Positions 1 to 11,287 of a stretch of 60,000 bases of DNA are shown piece after piece. Source of the stretch: Symsagittifera roscoffensis (lineage: Eukaryota; Xenacoelomorpha; Acoela; Convolutidae). Each line of letters begins with the position of its first letter. Positions within the stretch are counted from its first letter, which is position 1. Position numbers and translations under genes: made by a program. The notes below the pieces were generated by a model. That model was not told the origin of the DNA. It saw nothing but the letters and a program-made list of their open reading frames with translations, and ran no database searches. Location of the stretch: NCBI RefSeq assembly GCF_963678635.1, contig NC_087070.1:30917704-30977703 (forward strand). Reading direction: 5' to 3'.

Positions 1-660
1 AGCGTACCACGAGCAGGACCTTAAATCGGTATAAACTCTTAAAATCTAATGTAATCTCCGAGTCTAAACATAACATCAAGCTGAAAAACGGATCTGTTAT
101 TAGGAAAAGTGCAGTGGCAGTCAAGCCAAAGAACACCCTGCCCAAGAAACGGAAGCCGGCCACGCTCAAGGAAATGTTATTAGTGCGAAGAAGGGGGCAA
201 TCGAGAGCCCGAAATCAAAGCGGCCAAAAGCTAAGAAGCAAGTACCTGTAGCCACATTTCAGTCGGATAGTTCAGATAGTGAGGATTACCGGCCACTCAA
301 TATTATACCAGCACGAGTACCAGTTGAAGTGTTGGCGAGACACGAGGCAATTGCGGCGGGACAAGGCCCAAGTAGTAGTACATTAGTATTAGAACACGGA
401 GCGGGAACAAGAGCGAAGCCTAAAACGACGAAAGCGAAACAAGCGAAACGAGGGAAGGGGAGTCAGGACCGACCGGCGCTAGTTGCGAGAATGCCTTACG
501 AACAGTATTCAAGAAGAAGAATCAAGCAGTCAAAGTGAAAGCTCGGGAACAAGAAAAAATACCAGAAGAAGGAAGCCAGTGGATAAAATGGGAGGAGTCA
601 TGATAGACAATATCCAAGGGGCGGAAAAGAAAGGAAAACATCCAGGGGAAGGAAACAAGT
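1..660 (+). pseudogene. coding remnant, possibly 3' end of an LTR element
   Basis: Two overlapping reading frames look coding. One is open from the window edge to a TAG at 249-251. The other is open from about 104 to a TGA at 536-538. Both are rich in Lys, Arg, Ala and Pro (for example PKKRKPATLKEM in the first). The segment is more GC-rich than its surroundings. The beginning of the first frame (HNIKLKNGSVIRKSAVAV) loosely recalls the tail of a Ty3/Gypsy-type integrase. A purine-rich run near 700-712 could be a polypurine tract before an LTR. No ATG opens either frame and the 5' part lies outside the window. It could equally be the last exon of a basic nuclear protein. The frame change suggests a broken copy. 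Confidence 0.3.
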
Positions 661-2655
661 AAACCTTAAAACTTAAACTCATTCAAAACTCGTTACCCAG
701 GGAGAGGGATGGCGATAAGCCTTAAACTCAAAGTTTGTTGTTGATGTGCTAGTGCGGCGGCAGGTTGAATGTTATTAATTATTATAATAAATTCAAATTA
801 CTATGTATTTAAATTTTACATCTGTACGGAATTGTGAGGGGCTACATATTTAGATGTCAATTAATTTAGTTGCTATCCCATTTTTACTTATCTCTGAGAG
901 TTCTCATATAACAATTATGTTAGATTTTGGTACCTGCCTGTCAATCAGTCTACATCTGTCTAGCTGTTATGTGTTGACCTCTAGTTCAGTGTCTTATTTA
1001 TGCGAATTAGAAATCAGTTGAATTAACTCTTAAACAGGAACGTTTTGACTATCCCTTGTCAGGACAACAATAGCTTTCGAATGATTTTTAAAAATTCCGT
1101 CAAAAATGGTTAGTTAAAAAGTCGAAATTTGTCTGAAGAAAAAAACCCATCCCGAGCGCAAATATTCCGTTACTTTTGTTACGAAAGTCGGAATAATAAG
1201 TTATTTTGGTGAATTTATCTCAATAAGAAATATGCCAAAACAAGATTTGATTTTATTAATGCCGTTAGAATCTCATCTTTTTGGAGTTCAGAATTATATT
1301 AAATCTTTTCCAAAAAAATCTCAGTTCATTTGAAAAACGGTTCAATGTACTTTCCCAGTAACAAAGTAATCAACATACCGTGACAAGTCGAATATGTGCG
1401 GTGATCATATTTGTTTCATCACAAACAACGCCCCTTTTCATGCTGAGAAAGTGAACAAAACGAGATTGTGACGCGAATCAATAACACCTTGTGTTACGAG
1501 TGGTACAACTAAACTTCAAAAGTGAATAAAAAGGAGTCAGTATCAGTAAAGAATCAGAATCAGCTAATCGAGACATGCTATGTTCGAGCTAATCCTGATG
1601 GAAACTGCCATTTTTCTTACCCTTGTCTCATTATAGTACTATTCAATGCTTCTATGATGTCAAATTAAATAGAATGGCGTAACCATTTTTCAATTGCGCT
1701 TACAGTCAAGTTAGAATGAAATAAGTCAATAAGGCAACTTTTAGGAGAAAAACAATCTACTTTACTGCATTTTTTGTCCTACGTTTGTAAGAATTCGTAT
1801 CTGTCAAAGAAGAAACATAAATCCGTCAAACCGAGTTATCAAAAATTTGAACTCATCTTTGAAGTAACAAGTCAAAAGGTAATTAAATATTGAATAAAAG
1901 GAACCTAAATCCTATCATAAATGAGACAGACAACCAAAACCTAAGAAAAATGATAGATGAAAGAGGGATAAATATTGGCATTGAATAATCGCATGCAACA
2001 AATCTTCACATTGAAAATTATTGGGAAACTTAGTGTATTATCTGTTATAAACAGTAAGCCAAGCGGCCCACTTTTTTCTGTTTTCTGCAATGTTGACCGA
2101 GTTTTTTTTCAACTTTAGCCCCCTTGACCATTTTTTTGGTGCCGTTTTACGGTTCAGCATAAAAGTTTCGATCAAATAGAAGCATTCAAGAGCGCCAAAA
2201 GTTATCATCAAAAAAGGTTTTACAAAAACAAAAGAGATAAAAACTAAAAACAAAGCCACATCAGAAAGAGAAAGTAATTGAATTTCTGTAATTGCTACTG
2301 ACATCAATAAAAACCAACAAACTTCTCTCCCAAATAAGTAATAGAAGTTTTTGGAAGTAAACAATTAAAACTGCAATTTAAATAATTTTGGCTCAGTTTT
2401 TGTTCTAAAACTAAAGTTGAACCTATTAAAAAATGGAAAAAAGCTAAGTGATTCGAAAACGGTTTCCTTCTGGCGTTTTGAAGCAAGTTTTTTTTCTTTT
2501 GGTGCTCAGCACTTTGTTACTCTTTAAAGCCCCCTATTCTACTTCGGCACTGTTTAATGCTCCCAATAATGGCTTTAAAACTGTCCATAAATGCCCAACT
2601 TTTGCACTGAATTTTCCGCGTTTATGAATAGTGAACTTTAATTGGCTAACTAATT
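661..2655. other. AT-rich non-coding stretch
   Basis: No exon-like segment or convincing reading frame is seen. The only recognisable element is a fragment of the dispersed repeat family R1 at 1055-1200, listed separately. Open frames on the minus strand at 2038-2486 are low in complexity and have no recognisable domain. Confidence 0.5.
1055..1200 (+). repeat. R1 dispersed repeat, fragment
   Basis: About 145 bp closely match 20140-20285: shared landmarks are AGGACAACAATAGCTTTCGA at the left and GAAAGTCGGAA.AATAAG at the right. More diverged copies are at 38640-38780 and 46770-46890. This fragment has only the right part of the family; the GC-rich core seen elsewhere (GTTAATAGCGCG and CGCGCGTTAAT) is absent here. 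Confidence 0.75.
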
Positions 2656-2886
2656 TCTTGTCAATCAGTCTTCTGGTATGAGGGATTGTCCCGTTCGCTC
2701 GAGCAACTGAACCTGATAGACAGTGAAGGAATTTCGCATGATGAAGGGACAGAATGGTGGAAAAAGATTATCAGCCAACCGAAAATAAGAAATTGCGAAC
2801 CTCTCAAGGAAAGCAAATTGCTTCAGGGCATTCATTTTAAAATTGGTCGCGTAGAAAAGCCACAGATAATGGAGTCGGGCTCATAA
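2656..2886 (+). other. unidentified open reading frame, possibly coding
   Basis: The frame is open from a TAA just upstream to a TAA at 2884-2886. It has balanced amino-acid use (a stretch reads SEGISHDEGTEWWKKIISQP) and higher GC than its flanks, so it may be an exon or a transposon remnant. An AG at 2669-2670 could be a splice acceptor. No family is recognised. It abuts the truncated end of the BEL element, so it may be what remains of the sequence that element entered. Confidence 0.2.
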
Positions 2887-2941
2887 GTGTTTCGAGCATG
2901 CCACAACCAAGGCACAAATTCTTTATGAAACGTCTGATGGT

Positions 2942-3373
2942 TATTTTCTCGGCAAAATAACTCCGGAAATTTGAAAATATAAGGATAATTTAAAATGTTT
3001 AACAAGCTTTATCATCGGTAACATCGGCCACCATAAACTGCATAACTCAAAGCAAGCTGCAAAAATGGCCAGTATTTGTCCTTGAGACAAATTGCTCTTT
3101 TTAAAGGTCAGCCTTAACCAAGGCTGAACCAAATTAGAGCGAAAAGACGGTTAAAAATGGGTTTGGGGGGACCGAACCTGGTTACGGAGCATCCCATCAA
3201 GTTCGGTGCACATTCGAGTTCTAGAAAGGAAATGACCTAGGCGGGATTCGAACCGGCGCCGAAACCGCCGGGACGCACCATGTATACGCTCGGCTACTGT
3301 CCCTATATGCATTTATATTTTGGTTCAGTTTTATGCATTTATACTCTCGCACATTTACATTTGCGCTGCAACA
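2942..3373 (-). repeat. 3' LTR of the BEL/Pao element, outer end truncated
   Basis: This direct repeat matches 11360-11794 almost exactly. On the minus strand it starts TGTTGCAGCGC and ends CCGAGAAAATA. The 5' LTR appears to continue about 60 bp further to a CA just before the primer-binding site, so this copy is short at its end. A TATA-like box (TATAAATGC) lies near its minus-strand start. The pol stop codon (3355-3357) falls inside it. An embedded tRNA-like segment is listed separately. Confidence 0.88.
3240..3307 (-). other. tRNA-like segment inside the LTR
   Basis: On the minus strand this stretch holds an A-box-like TAGCCGAGCG (3296-3287) and, about 40 bp on, a perfect B-box GGTTCGAATCC (3254-3244). 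Between them CCGGCG and CGCCGG form a 6-bp stem around a 7-base loop. The acceptor stem pairs only partly, so a functional tRNA is unlikely. The layout is that of a tRNA-derived SINE head with an internal RNA polymerase III promoter. The same segment occurs in the other LTR (about 11662-11728), so it was present before this copy inserted. Confidence 0.6.
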
Positions 3374-6300
3374 TCCTCCGCCCCTAAAGACGGAAGAACA
3401 GGTGCGAGTTTTACGGTCGGTCGTATCAGCTCGCTCGTAACAGTTTTGATATCGGCGGATCGGGCGCATCCGTCTTTGCCGTAGTGTAGTTTAGCAATAC
3501 GGGCGAGTGGGTAATGCCCACGTGGGCTGTCGGGTTCGACTACCCAAACCAAGTCGCCGGTTTTCAGTGTGATATCCGAATCATTATGCCACTTTGCTCT
3601 CTTGTGGAGAGATGGTGCATATTCACGCAGCCAGCGTGACCAAATTGCGTTAGAGTACGATTGTGCTCTGGCGTAACGCTTTTTATAATCAAAGTTATCT
3701 TCGAAACTTAAAGACGGGAAGCTAGCTGCGCTGTGACCGAGAATGAAGTGATTCGGGGTGAGTGCCTCTAGGTCGTGCGGATCGGAACTGACCGGAGTGA
3801 TCGATCTTGCGTTAAGTAATTGTTCAACTAGGCAGAGCGTTGTTCCTAGAACTTCCTCAGTTAATCTCCTGTTGCCTAATATGTCGTACAACACTCGCTT
3901 AACACTTCTCACTAGCCGCTCCCAGGCGCCACCGTGATGAGGGGCACTGGGCGGGTTAAACTTCCACTTAATGCCTTTGTGGACGAAAACGGCCGGGGCG
4001 ACTTTGTTCCAATGTTGGACACAGGATAGGAGCTCCTTTTGAGCACCAACAAAATTCGTGCCATTGTCAGAAAGAATGGTTTTGGGGGTACCTCGCCTTG
4101 CAATAAATCGCTCTACGCCCATGACACAGGAACTAGTATCGAGAGATGGAACCAACTCGATGTGAACTGTTCGACTCGTGAGGCAGGTAAATAGGAAACC
4201 CCACCTCTTTTCGGTACTTCGGCGTATTGGCACTTGAAACGGGCCAAAGTAATCAACACCTGTGTTGGAGAAGGGAGGCTGCTTGTAACCCAGTCTTTCA
4301 ATCGGTAGGTCAGACATAATGGGCACAACTGTTTTTGCTTTGCGCTTACGGCATGTTATGCAAGTATTTTCGATGTTCCCAAGTAACCAGCGCAACTTCA
4401 GAACAATGTATTTCAACTGAACTACAGCACGCATGTAATCCAACCCCTGATGTGCATGTTGAAAGTGCATATGCCTAATCAACATATGAGCAACTCGGTG
4501 TCGACCATCCAGTATTATTGGATGTTTGCTATCAAAGTCGGTATCAACAAGACGGCTGATACGTCCAGTTGAACGCAGGATGCCAGCTGGGCCGATGAAC
4601 GGAGAATATTTAGCAATCCGACTTTTCTTTGTTATCAGTTTATCGGACTGAAGTATTTTCACTTCGGCAGGAAATGATTCGGACTGAGCGAGATAAATGA
4701 GCTTCTGCTCGGCAATATCTAATTCGGACGGGTCGGTTATTTCAAGCGTTTTTGTACGGAAGTGTTTATGCGATGGTAGCACACGAAGCATAAACGCTAA
4801 AACACGTTTGTACTTTACAATTGAGCTGAATTTATCCCAATTTTTAAACAGACGGATCCACGGCGCTTTCTCAGATGAAGCATCAACAACAAACGTAGAT
4901 GCAGTCTCAAGGCATGTATCAATGTCACAGAGTGGGCCTTTTAATTGGATCTTTTTGATGACATCAGTGTTCGACTTGAATGGCCAATCACATGTCCTCA
5001 ATATACTAGGGCCTCTAACCCAGCTGCTATCCTTGAGGGCTTCCAAAGAAATCCCTCGTGTGCCGGTATCAGCTGGGTTATCACCACTGAGTACATGATT
5101 CCATTGATCAATGGTGGTGGACTCCAAGATTTCACCAGTGCGGTTTCCAACAAACACAGGAAGTTTGTTGCACGAGTTAAGCCACTGGAGAACGGTGGTA
5201 GAATCAGTCCACATGAATACATTGCTTACTTTGAAAGTAAGCGCTTTCAAAATCTCTTCTTTGAGTCGAGTCGCAAGCAGAGCAGCCTGAAGCTCTAACT
5301 TGGGAATGGAGAGCATCTTCATAGGCGCTACACGGGCTTTCCCAAATACAAAAGCTAACTCGGTCTTTTGCGATTTAGCAAGTCGGACTCGGAGAAACGA
5401 TACGGCGCAAAAAACGTCCTGCGAACTATCACCAAACGTGTGAAGTTCACAGCGGTCGAACGGTTCGGTAAAGTAGCTACGAGGTATCGTCAGAGTACCT
5501 AATAGTGGAAGTCCTGAGTGCCAATCTAGAAATTATTGTTTAATTTCCTCTGGGAGATCATCATCCCACTTTTGACCACTGATTCTCCATATGTCTTTTA
5601 GTAAAAGGCGCGCTTTCACAGTATATGGAGCTACCAGTCCTATTGGATCAAAAACTGAGGAAACAAAACTGAACACGGTGCGTTGAGTAATTGCTTTATC
5701 TAGTGGTCGATCAACACCTCTACTTACTACTAGGGTATCTTTTACATGATCCCACCTGAGACCAAGAACATGCGACGATTGGTCTGGACTCTTACAAATA
5801 TCCTTAACTGACGGGTTGGACTCACGGTTGTCCGGATTAAGAGCGGTTGTAACTTCGGTTACATTGCTAACAAACTTTGTCAGGTTAAACCCACCTAATT
5901 TGAGCATTGCGACTAGCTCTTTACTTAGGCTAAGAGCGTCAGCGGTATTTTCGAACGAGTCAAGATAGTCGTCCATGTAAAACTTCTGGACAACGGCTGA
6001 AGCGGCTTCGGGGTATTCAGCTTGATTATCAGAAGCAGTTTTTTGTAGCGCAAAATTCGCACAAGTTGGCGAATCACGAGCGCCAAAAATATGACGGGTG
6101 TATTGGTGAACCACCACACTTGAAGTGGGGTCCTCCCGACACAAAAAACGGAGAGACGGTTGATCTCGCGCAAGTACTCCAACTTGTAAGAACATACCTT
6201 CTATGTCCGCTGAGACGGCGTACTTGTGTTGACGGAACCTCAACAGTACAAAAATAAGATTTTGAAGGAGATCCGGGCCAACCAAGAGAGATCTATTTAA

Positions 6301-6996
6301 GGAAGTGCCATGAAATTTGGATGCTCCATTGAGCACACGGCGCACCTTGCCGGGTTTGTTCGGGTTCAAAACCGGATGGTGTGGAAGATACCACTCACGT
6401 TCGGCTCGTGAGCTGGGATCGTGCGGGTTGACGGTTATGACATATCCTTTACTTATATCTTCTCTGATTGTTTCGGTCTACTTCTCGCGAAGTAACGGAT
6501 CTTTATCTAATCTTTTCTCTAACGACTTTAATTGGGCTAATGAACAATAATAATTGTTAGGCAAGCTAACATCATTATCACTCCACAGCGTCGGTACAGT
6601 GTAACGCTCACCATCATGAACGGTTTCAGCTTTTAGGATCGACAAAGCACGCTTGTCTGCGGCGGAACGGGCATCTACTTGCTTGAACGCACCATACGAC
6701 TCTAACTCATACCAAGTTTTGATTTGGTCGGTCAGAGAAGTATCGTCCGTAACGCAGTTAAAGGAAGAAGAATTTAAGGACGAACGATCAGGAGACGGGC
6801 CACTAATGACCCAACCTATCGGAAGTCGGACGGCGCACGGTGAGTCAAGTTCATCTCCGAAGACATGTTTGAGGGGTCTTATCGCATGATAGAAGTCCTG
6901 TCCTATAGCTATCTCAATCTCTTTGTAATTATACGCAGTCGTCTTTAACGGGGCTAGTTGCGGGTATTTGACCTGCAATTCGGAAACGTTTATAAC
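3355..6996 (-). pseudogene. BEL/Pao pol: reverse transcriptase, RNase H, integrase; interrupted
   Basis: The polyprotein copies element RNA into DNA and inserts it into the genome. Read on the minus strand, the first block (6978-6481) is the protease-RT junction. The RT follows with the catalytic motif YMDD near 5980-5969. RNase H begins near 5470 (ELHTFGDSSQ) and continues into IPKLELQAALLATRL. Integrase has a zinc-binding HHCC region (about 4490-4340) and catalytic D, D and E at about 4240 (VDYFGPF), 4060 (SDNGTNF) and 3920 (AWERLVR). The BEL-type C-terminal domain lies near 3560-3440. In-frame stops interrupt it: TAG at 6478-6480 before the RT core and TAA at 5533-5535 between RT and RNase H. 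The three blocks share one frame and read smoothly across both stops, so these look like single point mutations. Confidence 0.93.
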
Positions 6997-9983
6997 ATCG
7001 GGTCCTTAACGAAAGCGACAAACGAAAACGAAAATTCACTTTCATTGGGCGTTGCGGAAACTTTCAAGTGAACTAGTTGAGTTTTAGATAGCTTGGCTGA
7101 GTTAAAACCATCGGTCGTAACATTTACGGGCGTGCCAACTAATTTCAGACGTTCAACGAGTGCCGCGGAAACCCAAGAATGAGTGGAACCGGTGTCACAA
7201 AGTGCTAGTGCATTCGAATTTTCCGAACCAGAGGACACATCTACCAACGCAACGGGAAGAATACCTTTTGCAGTTCCCTCACAAGGTTTAACACAAGCTG
7301 CGTTATTTGCAGAAGTAGTGTTTGTATTAGTTTGAGTCGATGGTGATCGGTCGGCCTCTTTGGGCGGGAAAACTTTCTCGGCTCCATGAAGAAGCACATT
7401 GTGAGTGCTCTCACAGTCCTGTTTTGGGCATTTTCTTGCCTTTTGGCACTTTCGGAAGGTATGGTTGCCTTGTAAACAAGAAAAACAGAGCTTTTGTTCT
7501 GCTACATATTTAGCCCTTTGTGTTGCGTTTTTCTCTTTGAACACGGAACAGTTCCAGAGTGCATGCTGCCCTTTGCATAGCGAGCATGGAGGAAACCTTG
7601 TCTTTTCTCTACTTTTCTCATCCTTAGAACTTACCTTAGTGTTACCTGCAAGCACTTTTGTAACTACTTTTTGCTTAACTGGTTCTTCAGACTTACCCTT
7701 AGAATTGATCGTTTTCAGCCTCTCATGACCCTCCGCTTTTTCTTTGAGCCATTCATTGAAATCTAGCAGAGTTGGTCTATGCCATTGGCGTCTTACGGTT
7801 TGCATCGACCATGCCTCCTTAAGGTTCGGGGGAAGCTTACTCACAGCCTGATTCAGTAAGTTAACACTTTTCAGGTCGTCGTTAAAAGACAGAGACTTGA
7901 ATACGGCAACAAGTCCAGAAATTGCAGAGGAAAATCCAATTACATTTTCCGAGTTATGCATTTTCAGCGGCGGAAAATTACTCAATTTATCTAGGTGAGC
8001 CCCTACTACAGCATGCGGCTGCCCGAATTTTCTTTGAAGAGTTGCTAATGCGTCTTTATATAGTACTCCGCTATAGCTATACTCAGCGATTGCGGATTTT
8101 GCTTTACCCACTACGAGCGTTTTCAGATAGGTAAGCTTTTCATCGTCACTGAGTATGGCTGAATCGACCGTCGATGTGAATTGCCCAAACCACTCATGCC
8201 AATTAAGTGGGTTGCCATCGAACTGGGTCAGCTTCCACTCAGGGAGATGATCTTTTCGGCTGTGCATGAGTATATTAACCAACTCTCGTGTCGAAAGTGG
8301 ACGCTCGACGTCTGCACCAGGTGAATTACCGGGAGTTGGCTCTGTGTAATTCGAAGAGTTACCGTGACAATCAGGAACGAACGGTTGATTAGCATGTGAA
8401 AAGTTTTCAGGCTGCGCAAAGAACACAGTCCCTCCACTTGTATAAGGAACAAAATTATTCGTAAGAACAATCGGAGTTACTGCGGAAAAAACAGTTGTCG
8501 AAGGAACGTAGTGCTGCTGAGTTGACATTAAAGGGGTAGCAACAGCTGGTCTCCACAAATTACTATAAGGATTGTAGTGGTCACTTGAAAAGTTATAACT
8601 ACTAACGGGAACACCCATATGTTGTTGTGATGGGGCTACAGGTGCTTGGTAGCCAGCTACTACTGATCCTGCAGTGTGATGACTTAAAGAAACATGATTA
8701 ACTGCTGTTGATGCAGGAACAAACGGTGTTACACCAGAAGGAACTTCTGCAGATGATGGCGGAGCAAAATAGTTTTCAGAAGTTACCGGGACTACTGAAC
8801 CTGTGTTTGGATTGCCTAGCACCGGATGAGTGGACAAAAAAGTTTGCTGAGGCAAATTATTAGAAACAGGTTGAATGACCTGCTGTAACCCTACTGGATT
8901 GTTAACGGAAACCTGCGATCGGACCAAATTCGACAAATTATGATGTTGTCCGTGAATGTGGTTACTGTAATACAATCCCGGATCACTAGAAGCTGCGTGG
9001 CCGTTATTCACGCCTGTAAAACTTGATGAGACCAAGTAATTTGTTGATGCAGGATAAGTTGCCTCAGGAGCTGTTGAACGAACGTGCTGCTCTTGATTGG
9101 GAACTACAACAGCATCAGGCTGATTGTGGTCGACAGATTCGACCCAGTGACGCGTACGATCCTTTTCGTCTATTGATAGTTGTGGAGAGATTCGAGTTAA
9201 ACCACTTTCCTCAGCATTCTCACTGATTTCCGACAACTCATCTTCCAACTCAAGCCCTTTCAGCTCAATTTCTGCCAGTTTTTTCCTGTGTTCCTCAGCC
9301 AATTCTTCCAACTCTAAACGGCTTTGTTGTTCTTTCAGTCTTAATGATACCTTTGCCTGCCTCTCAAGTTCCTCTTGTTGTTTCTTTAAAATCATTAATT
9401 TGCGCTTTTTCTCAGAAAGTGTTTTCGACGGAGCGGCGGTATAACTAGATTTCTGAGAGCCCGATTGCTGATGTCGGCTGCTTCGATGCGACAACTTAGA
9501 GCGGGTATCTGTTTTTTGCGACCGGGGTTTTTCACTTTTTTCAGAATGATGAGAAACTTTTGAGCTGCTATCAATTTTGTCCGGCTCTGTTACTGCCTCA
9601 AAACTTGTTTTATATGTGATAGCTTCCTGCAAAACTTTATCGTTGCTTTGAGTCAACTTATGAAGCCACATATCCTGTGCCGGTATCAATTCGTCGGGAT
9701 TGGCACTTTTTGCAGACATATCAACCAACTCAGTATTTATCTCGACCGCTTGCTCTATATAGTTCCTACATTTTTCAATATGAGTATTAATTTTTGAGCA
9801 ACGACTCTGACTCTCTATGTATTCTAAAATTATCTCGTGGTATTTATAAAGTTCGTTTTCGAGAGTGCTACGTTTCTCAAACAACTTCTTAATTTTCTTC
9901 TGAAACTTAACTTCCATGCTTAATAATTTCAGAAATAAACGACTCTCAGAACATACTGTATTTTCACTCAAGTAAATCCACAA
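6990..9983 (-). CDS. BEL/Pao gag and aspartic protease
   Basis: This 997-residue frame makes the capsid-forming Gag and the maturation protease. Residues 1-300 are charged, with a strong coiled coil around 190-255 (KKQQEELERQ). A long Ser/Pro/Val/Asn-rich linker runs to about 560. A retrotransposon Gag core (DUF1759-like, EWKLTQFDGNPLNWHEW) starts near 580. Two zinc knuckles lie near 798 (CSLCKGQHALWNC) and 830-850. A pepsin-like protease with the active-site motif DTGSTHSW is near 931. The true start may be the second Met, residue 23. The frame ends in a TAA at 6990-6992, where pol continues in the -1 frame. No classical slippery heptamer is seen, so a one-base loss is more likely than programmed frameshifting. 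Otherwise it is intact. Confidence 0.92.
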   Translation of the reverse strand: MWIYLSENTVCSESRLFLKLLSMEVKFQKKIKKLFEKRSTLENELYKYHEIILEYIESQSRCSKINTHIEKCRNYIEQAVEINTELVDMSAKSANPDELIPAQDMWLHKLTQSNDKVLQEAITYKTSFEAVTEPDKIDSSSKVSHHSEKSEKPRSQKTDTRSKLSHRSSRHQQSGSQKSSYTAAPSKTLSEKKRKLMILKKQQEELERQAKVSLRLKEQQSRLELEELAEEHRKKLAEIELKGLELEDELSEISENAEESGLTRISPQLSIDEKDRTRHWVESVDHNQPDAVVVPNQEQHVRSTAPEATYPASTNYLVSSSFTGVNNGHAASSDPGLYYSNHIHGQHHNLSNLVRSQVSVNNPVGLQQVIQPVSNNLPQQTFLSTHPVLGNPNTGSVVPVTSENYFAPPSSAEVPSGVTPFVPASTAVNHVSLSHHTAGSVVAGYQAPVAPSQQHMGVPVSSYNFSSDHYNPYSNLWRPAVATPLMSTQQHYVPSTTVFSAVTPIVLTNNFVPYTSGGTVFFAQPENFSHANQPFVPDCHGNSSNYTEPTPGNSPGADVERPLSTRELVNILMHSRKDHLPEWKLTQFDGNPLNWHEWFGQFTSTVDSAILSDDEKLTYLKTLVVGKAKSAIAEYSYSGVLYKDALATLQRKFGQPHAVVGAHLDKLSNFPPLKMHNSENVIGFSSAISGLVAVFKSLSFNDDLKSVNLLNQAVSKLPPNLKEAWSMQTVRRQWHRPTLLDFNEWLKEKAEGHERLKTINSKGKSEEPVKQKVVTKVLAGNTKVSSKDEKSREKTRFPPCSLCKGQHALWNCSVFKEKNATQRAKYVAEQKLCFSCLQGNHTFRKCQKARKCPKQDCESTHNVLLHGAEKVFPPKEADRSPSTQTNTNTTSANNAACVKPCEGTAKGILPVALVDVSSGSENSNALALCDTGSTHSWVSAALVERLKLVGTPVNVTTDGFNSAKLSKTQLVHLKVSATPNESEFSFSFVAFVKDPML

Positions 9984-10163
9984 ACTTTTACCTGGCGTTA
10001 AAGTTAAAGCTTAAACTGGGCTTTGTGAAACAAGTCTCTTTCACGCGCTTTTGGGACGGTGCGGATAGTATACGGAGCGCGTGATCCAAGGAACTAGCTC
10101 CTAGAATGAATACCACACACTCAAGAGACCTATGCGACGGCTACGTTACGCTAAAGTACCAAT

Positions 10164-10492
10164 GGGGTGGGGAAATTAAGTAGGTCGGTTGAACTCCAAC
10201 AACGCACACGGAGTAAACCTGAGGATGAAAGAATTCAACTTAACTCACTTAATATCACCGTACCTGACCACTTAACATTAGTGTCGCGCAACGAAGTCAA
10301 TAATCGGACGGGCTGAAACGGCTTATATTTACTTGAAGCGAACTGGCTCACAGTTTCACCAATGTGGGCGGGGGAGCAGGCAAATTGGTTAAGTTCCAAC
10401 AACACACGCGGAAAAAACCTGAGGATGAAAAAACTCAACTTAATTTGCCTGATATTTCGCTACCAGACCACTTACAATAAGGTTGGTGTCAT
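10164..10492. repeat. pair of about 125-bp direct repeats in the BEL leader
   Basis: 10164-10290 and 10364-10492 align along most of their length. Shared landmarks are TCCAACAACRCACRCGG, ACCTGAGGATGAAA and GACCACTTA. They are 200 bp apart and clearly diverged, so the duplication is older than this insertion. Confidence 0.75.
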
Positions 10493-11168
10493 GCTACAGC
10501 ACAGTTTCGCAGAATTATGGGGACGTTTTAACGAATTTTTTGGCGATTTTTTACTTTTTTCCCAAAATTTTTCGGAAAACTTTGGTCAGCAGGTTCGAGT
10601 CGTAAACCAATCCAAAAAAACTAGTCTAGTACCCCTTGTCTATGATCCGATTTTTTGGATTTTCAATCCGCTCACAATTACCCAAAAATTTGTGGTATCG
10701 GGAAAAAATTACCACTTGTAGCTTGCTTTGAGTTGGGATACACAATAGAAATTGATATGTAATTTTATCGCACAGAAAGATTTTGAAAAAAAAACTAGAA
10801 GAGTCTTACAGTTTTTGACGATTTTGGAGATTTTCGGCACCGGAAATTTCTCTCTCACGAGTCTGCACAGCTACTTGCACGATATCTTAGTTGACAGTCA
10901 GGATACCTGTTTTAAGGCCTCCGATCCGCTCCTTTCGTATTGCACTCTGATCCACCAGGACCGGTTTGAACCAATCAGAATTGAGAACAGTGGCAATTAC
11001 TGCATACATATCCCTGTCATCTTCCACCCTTTTCGGACAGAGCAGAAAGAGTCAACAAGTACACTTTACTACCTTCTTCAACAACCGAATCGAAATCACA
11101 ACACAGAAAGACTCGAACGATTTGGCGATTTTAATAGTCTCTGTATGTCCAAAGAAGCCAAACTCTGT

Positions 11169-11287
11169 GTCCCTTGTGTCGACTTCGTGCTCTTCGGTCC
11201 CTCGTGTTAGAATGCTGAATCGTGTCCCTTGTGTTGGAATGCTGAATCGGGTCCCTTGTGTTGGAATGCTGAATCGGGTCCCTTGTG
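11169..11287 (-). repeat. 27-bp tandem repeats carrying a primer-site-like decamer
   Basis: GTCCCTTGTG (one copy GTCCCTCGTG) occurs at 11169, 11197, 11224, 11251 and 11278 on the plus strand, spaced 28, 27, 27 and 27 bp. The later units share the spacer TTGGAATGCTGAATCGG. The last unit is part of the primer-binding site. On the minus strand each unit therefore repeats the CACAAGGGAC half of that site. Confidence 0.9.

Noticed and set aside
3163-3217. 5S rRNA-like or structured RNA in the LTR (CCGAACCTGGTTACGGAGC…)
   Set aside because: A few words recall the 3' half of 5S rRNA and there is a CCGAAC/GTTCGG stem, but the similarity does not extend and the segment is part of the LTR.
6985-7005. 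programmed -1 frameshift site between gag-pro and pol
   Set aside because: No X XXY YYZ heptamer at the junction; a single-base loss explains it more simply, though it is not excluded.
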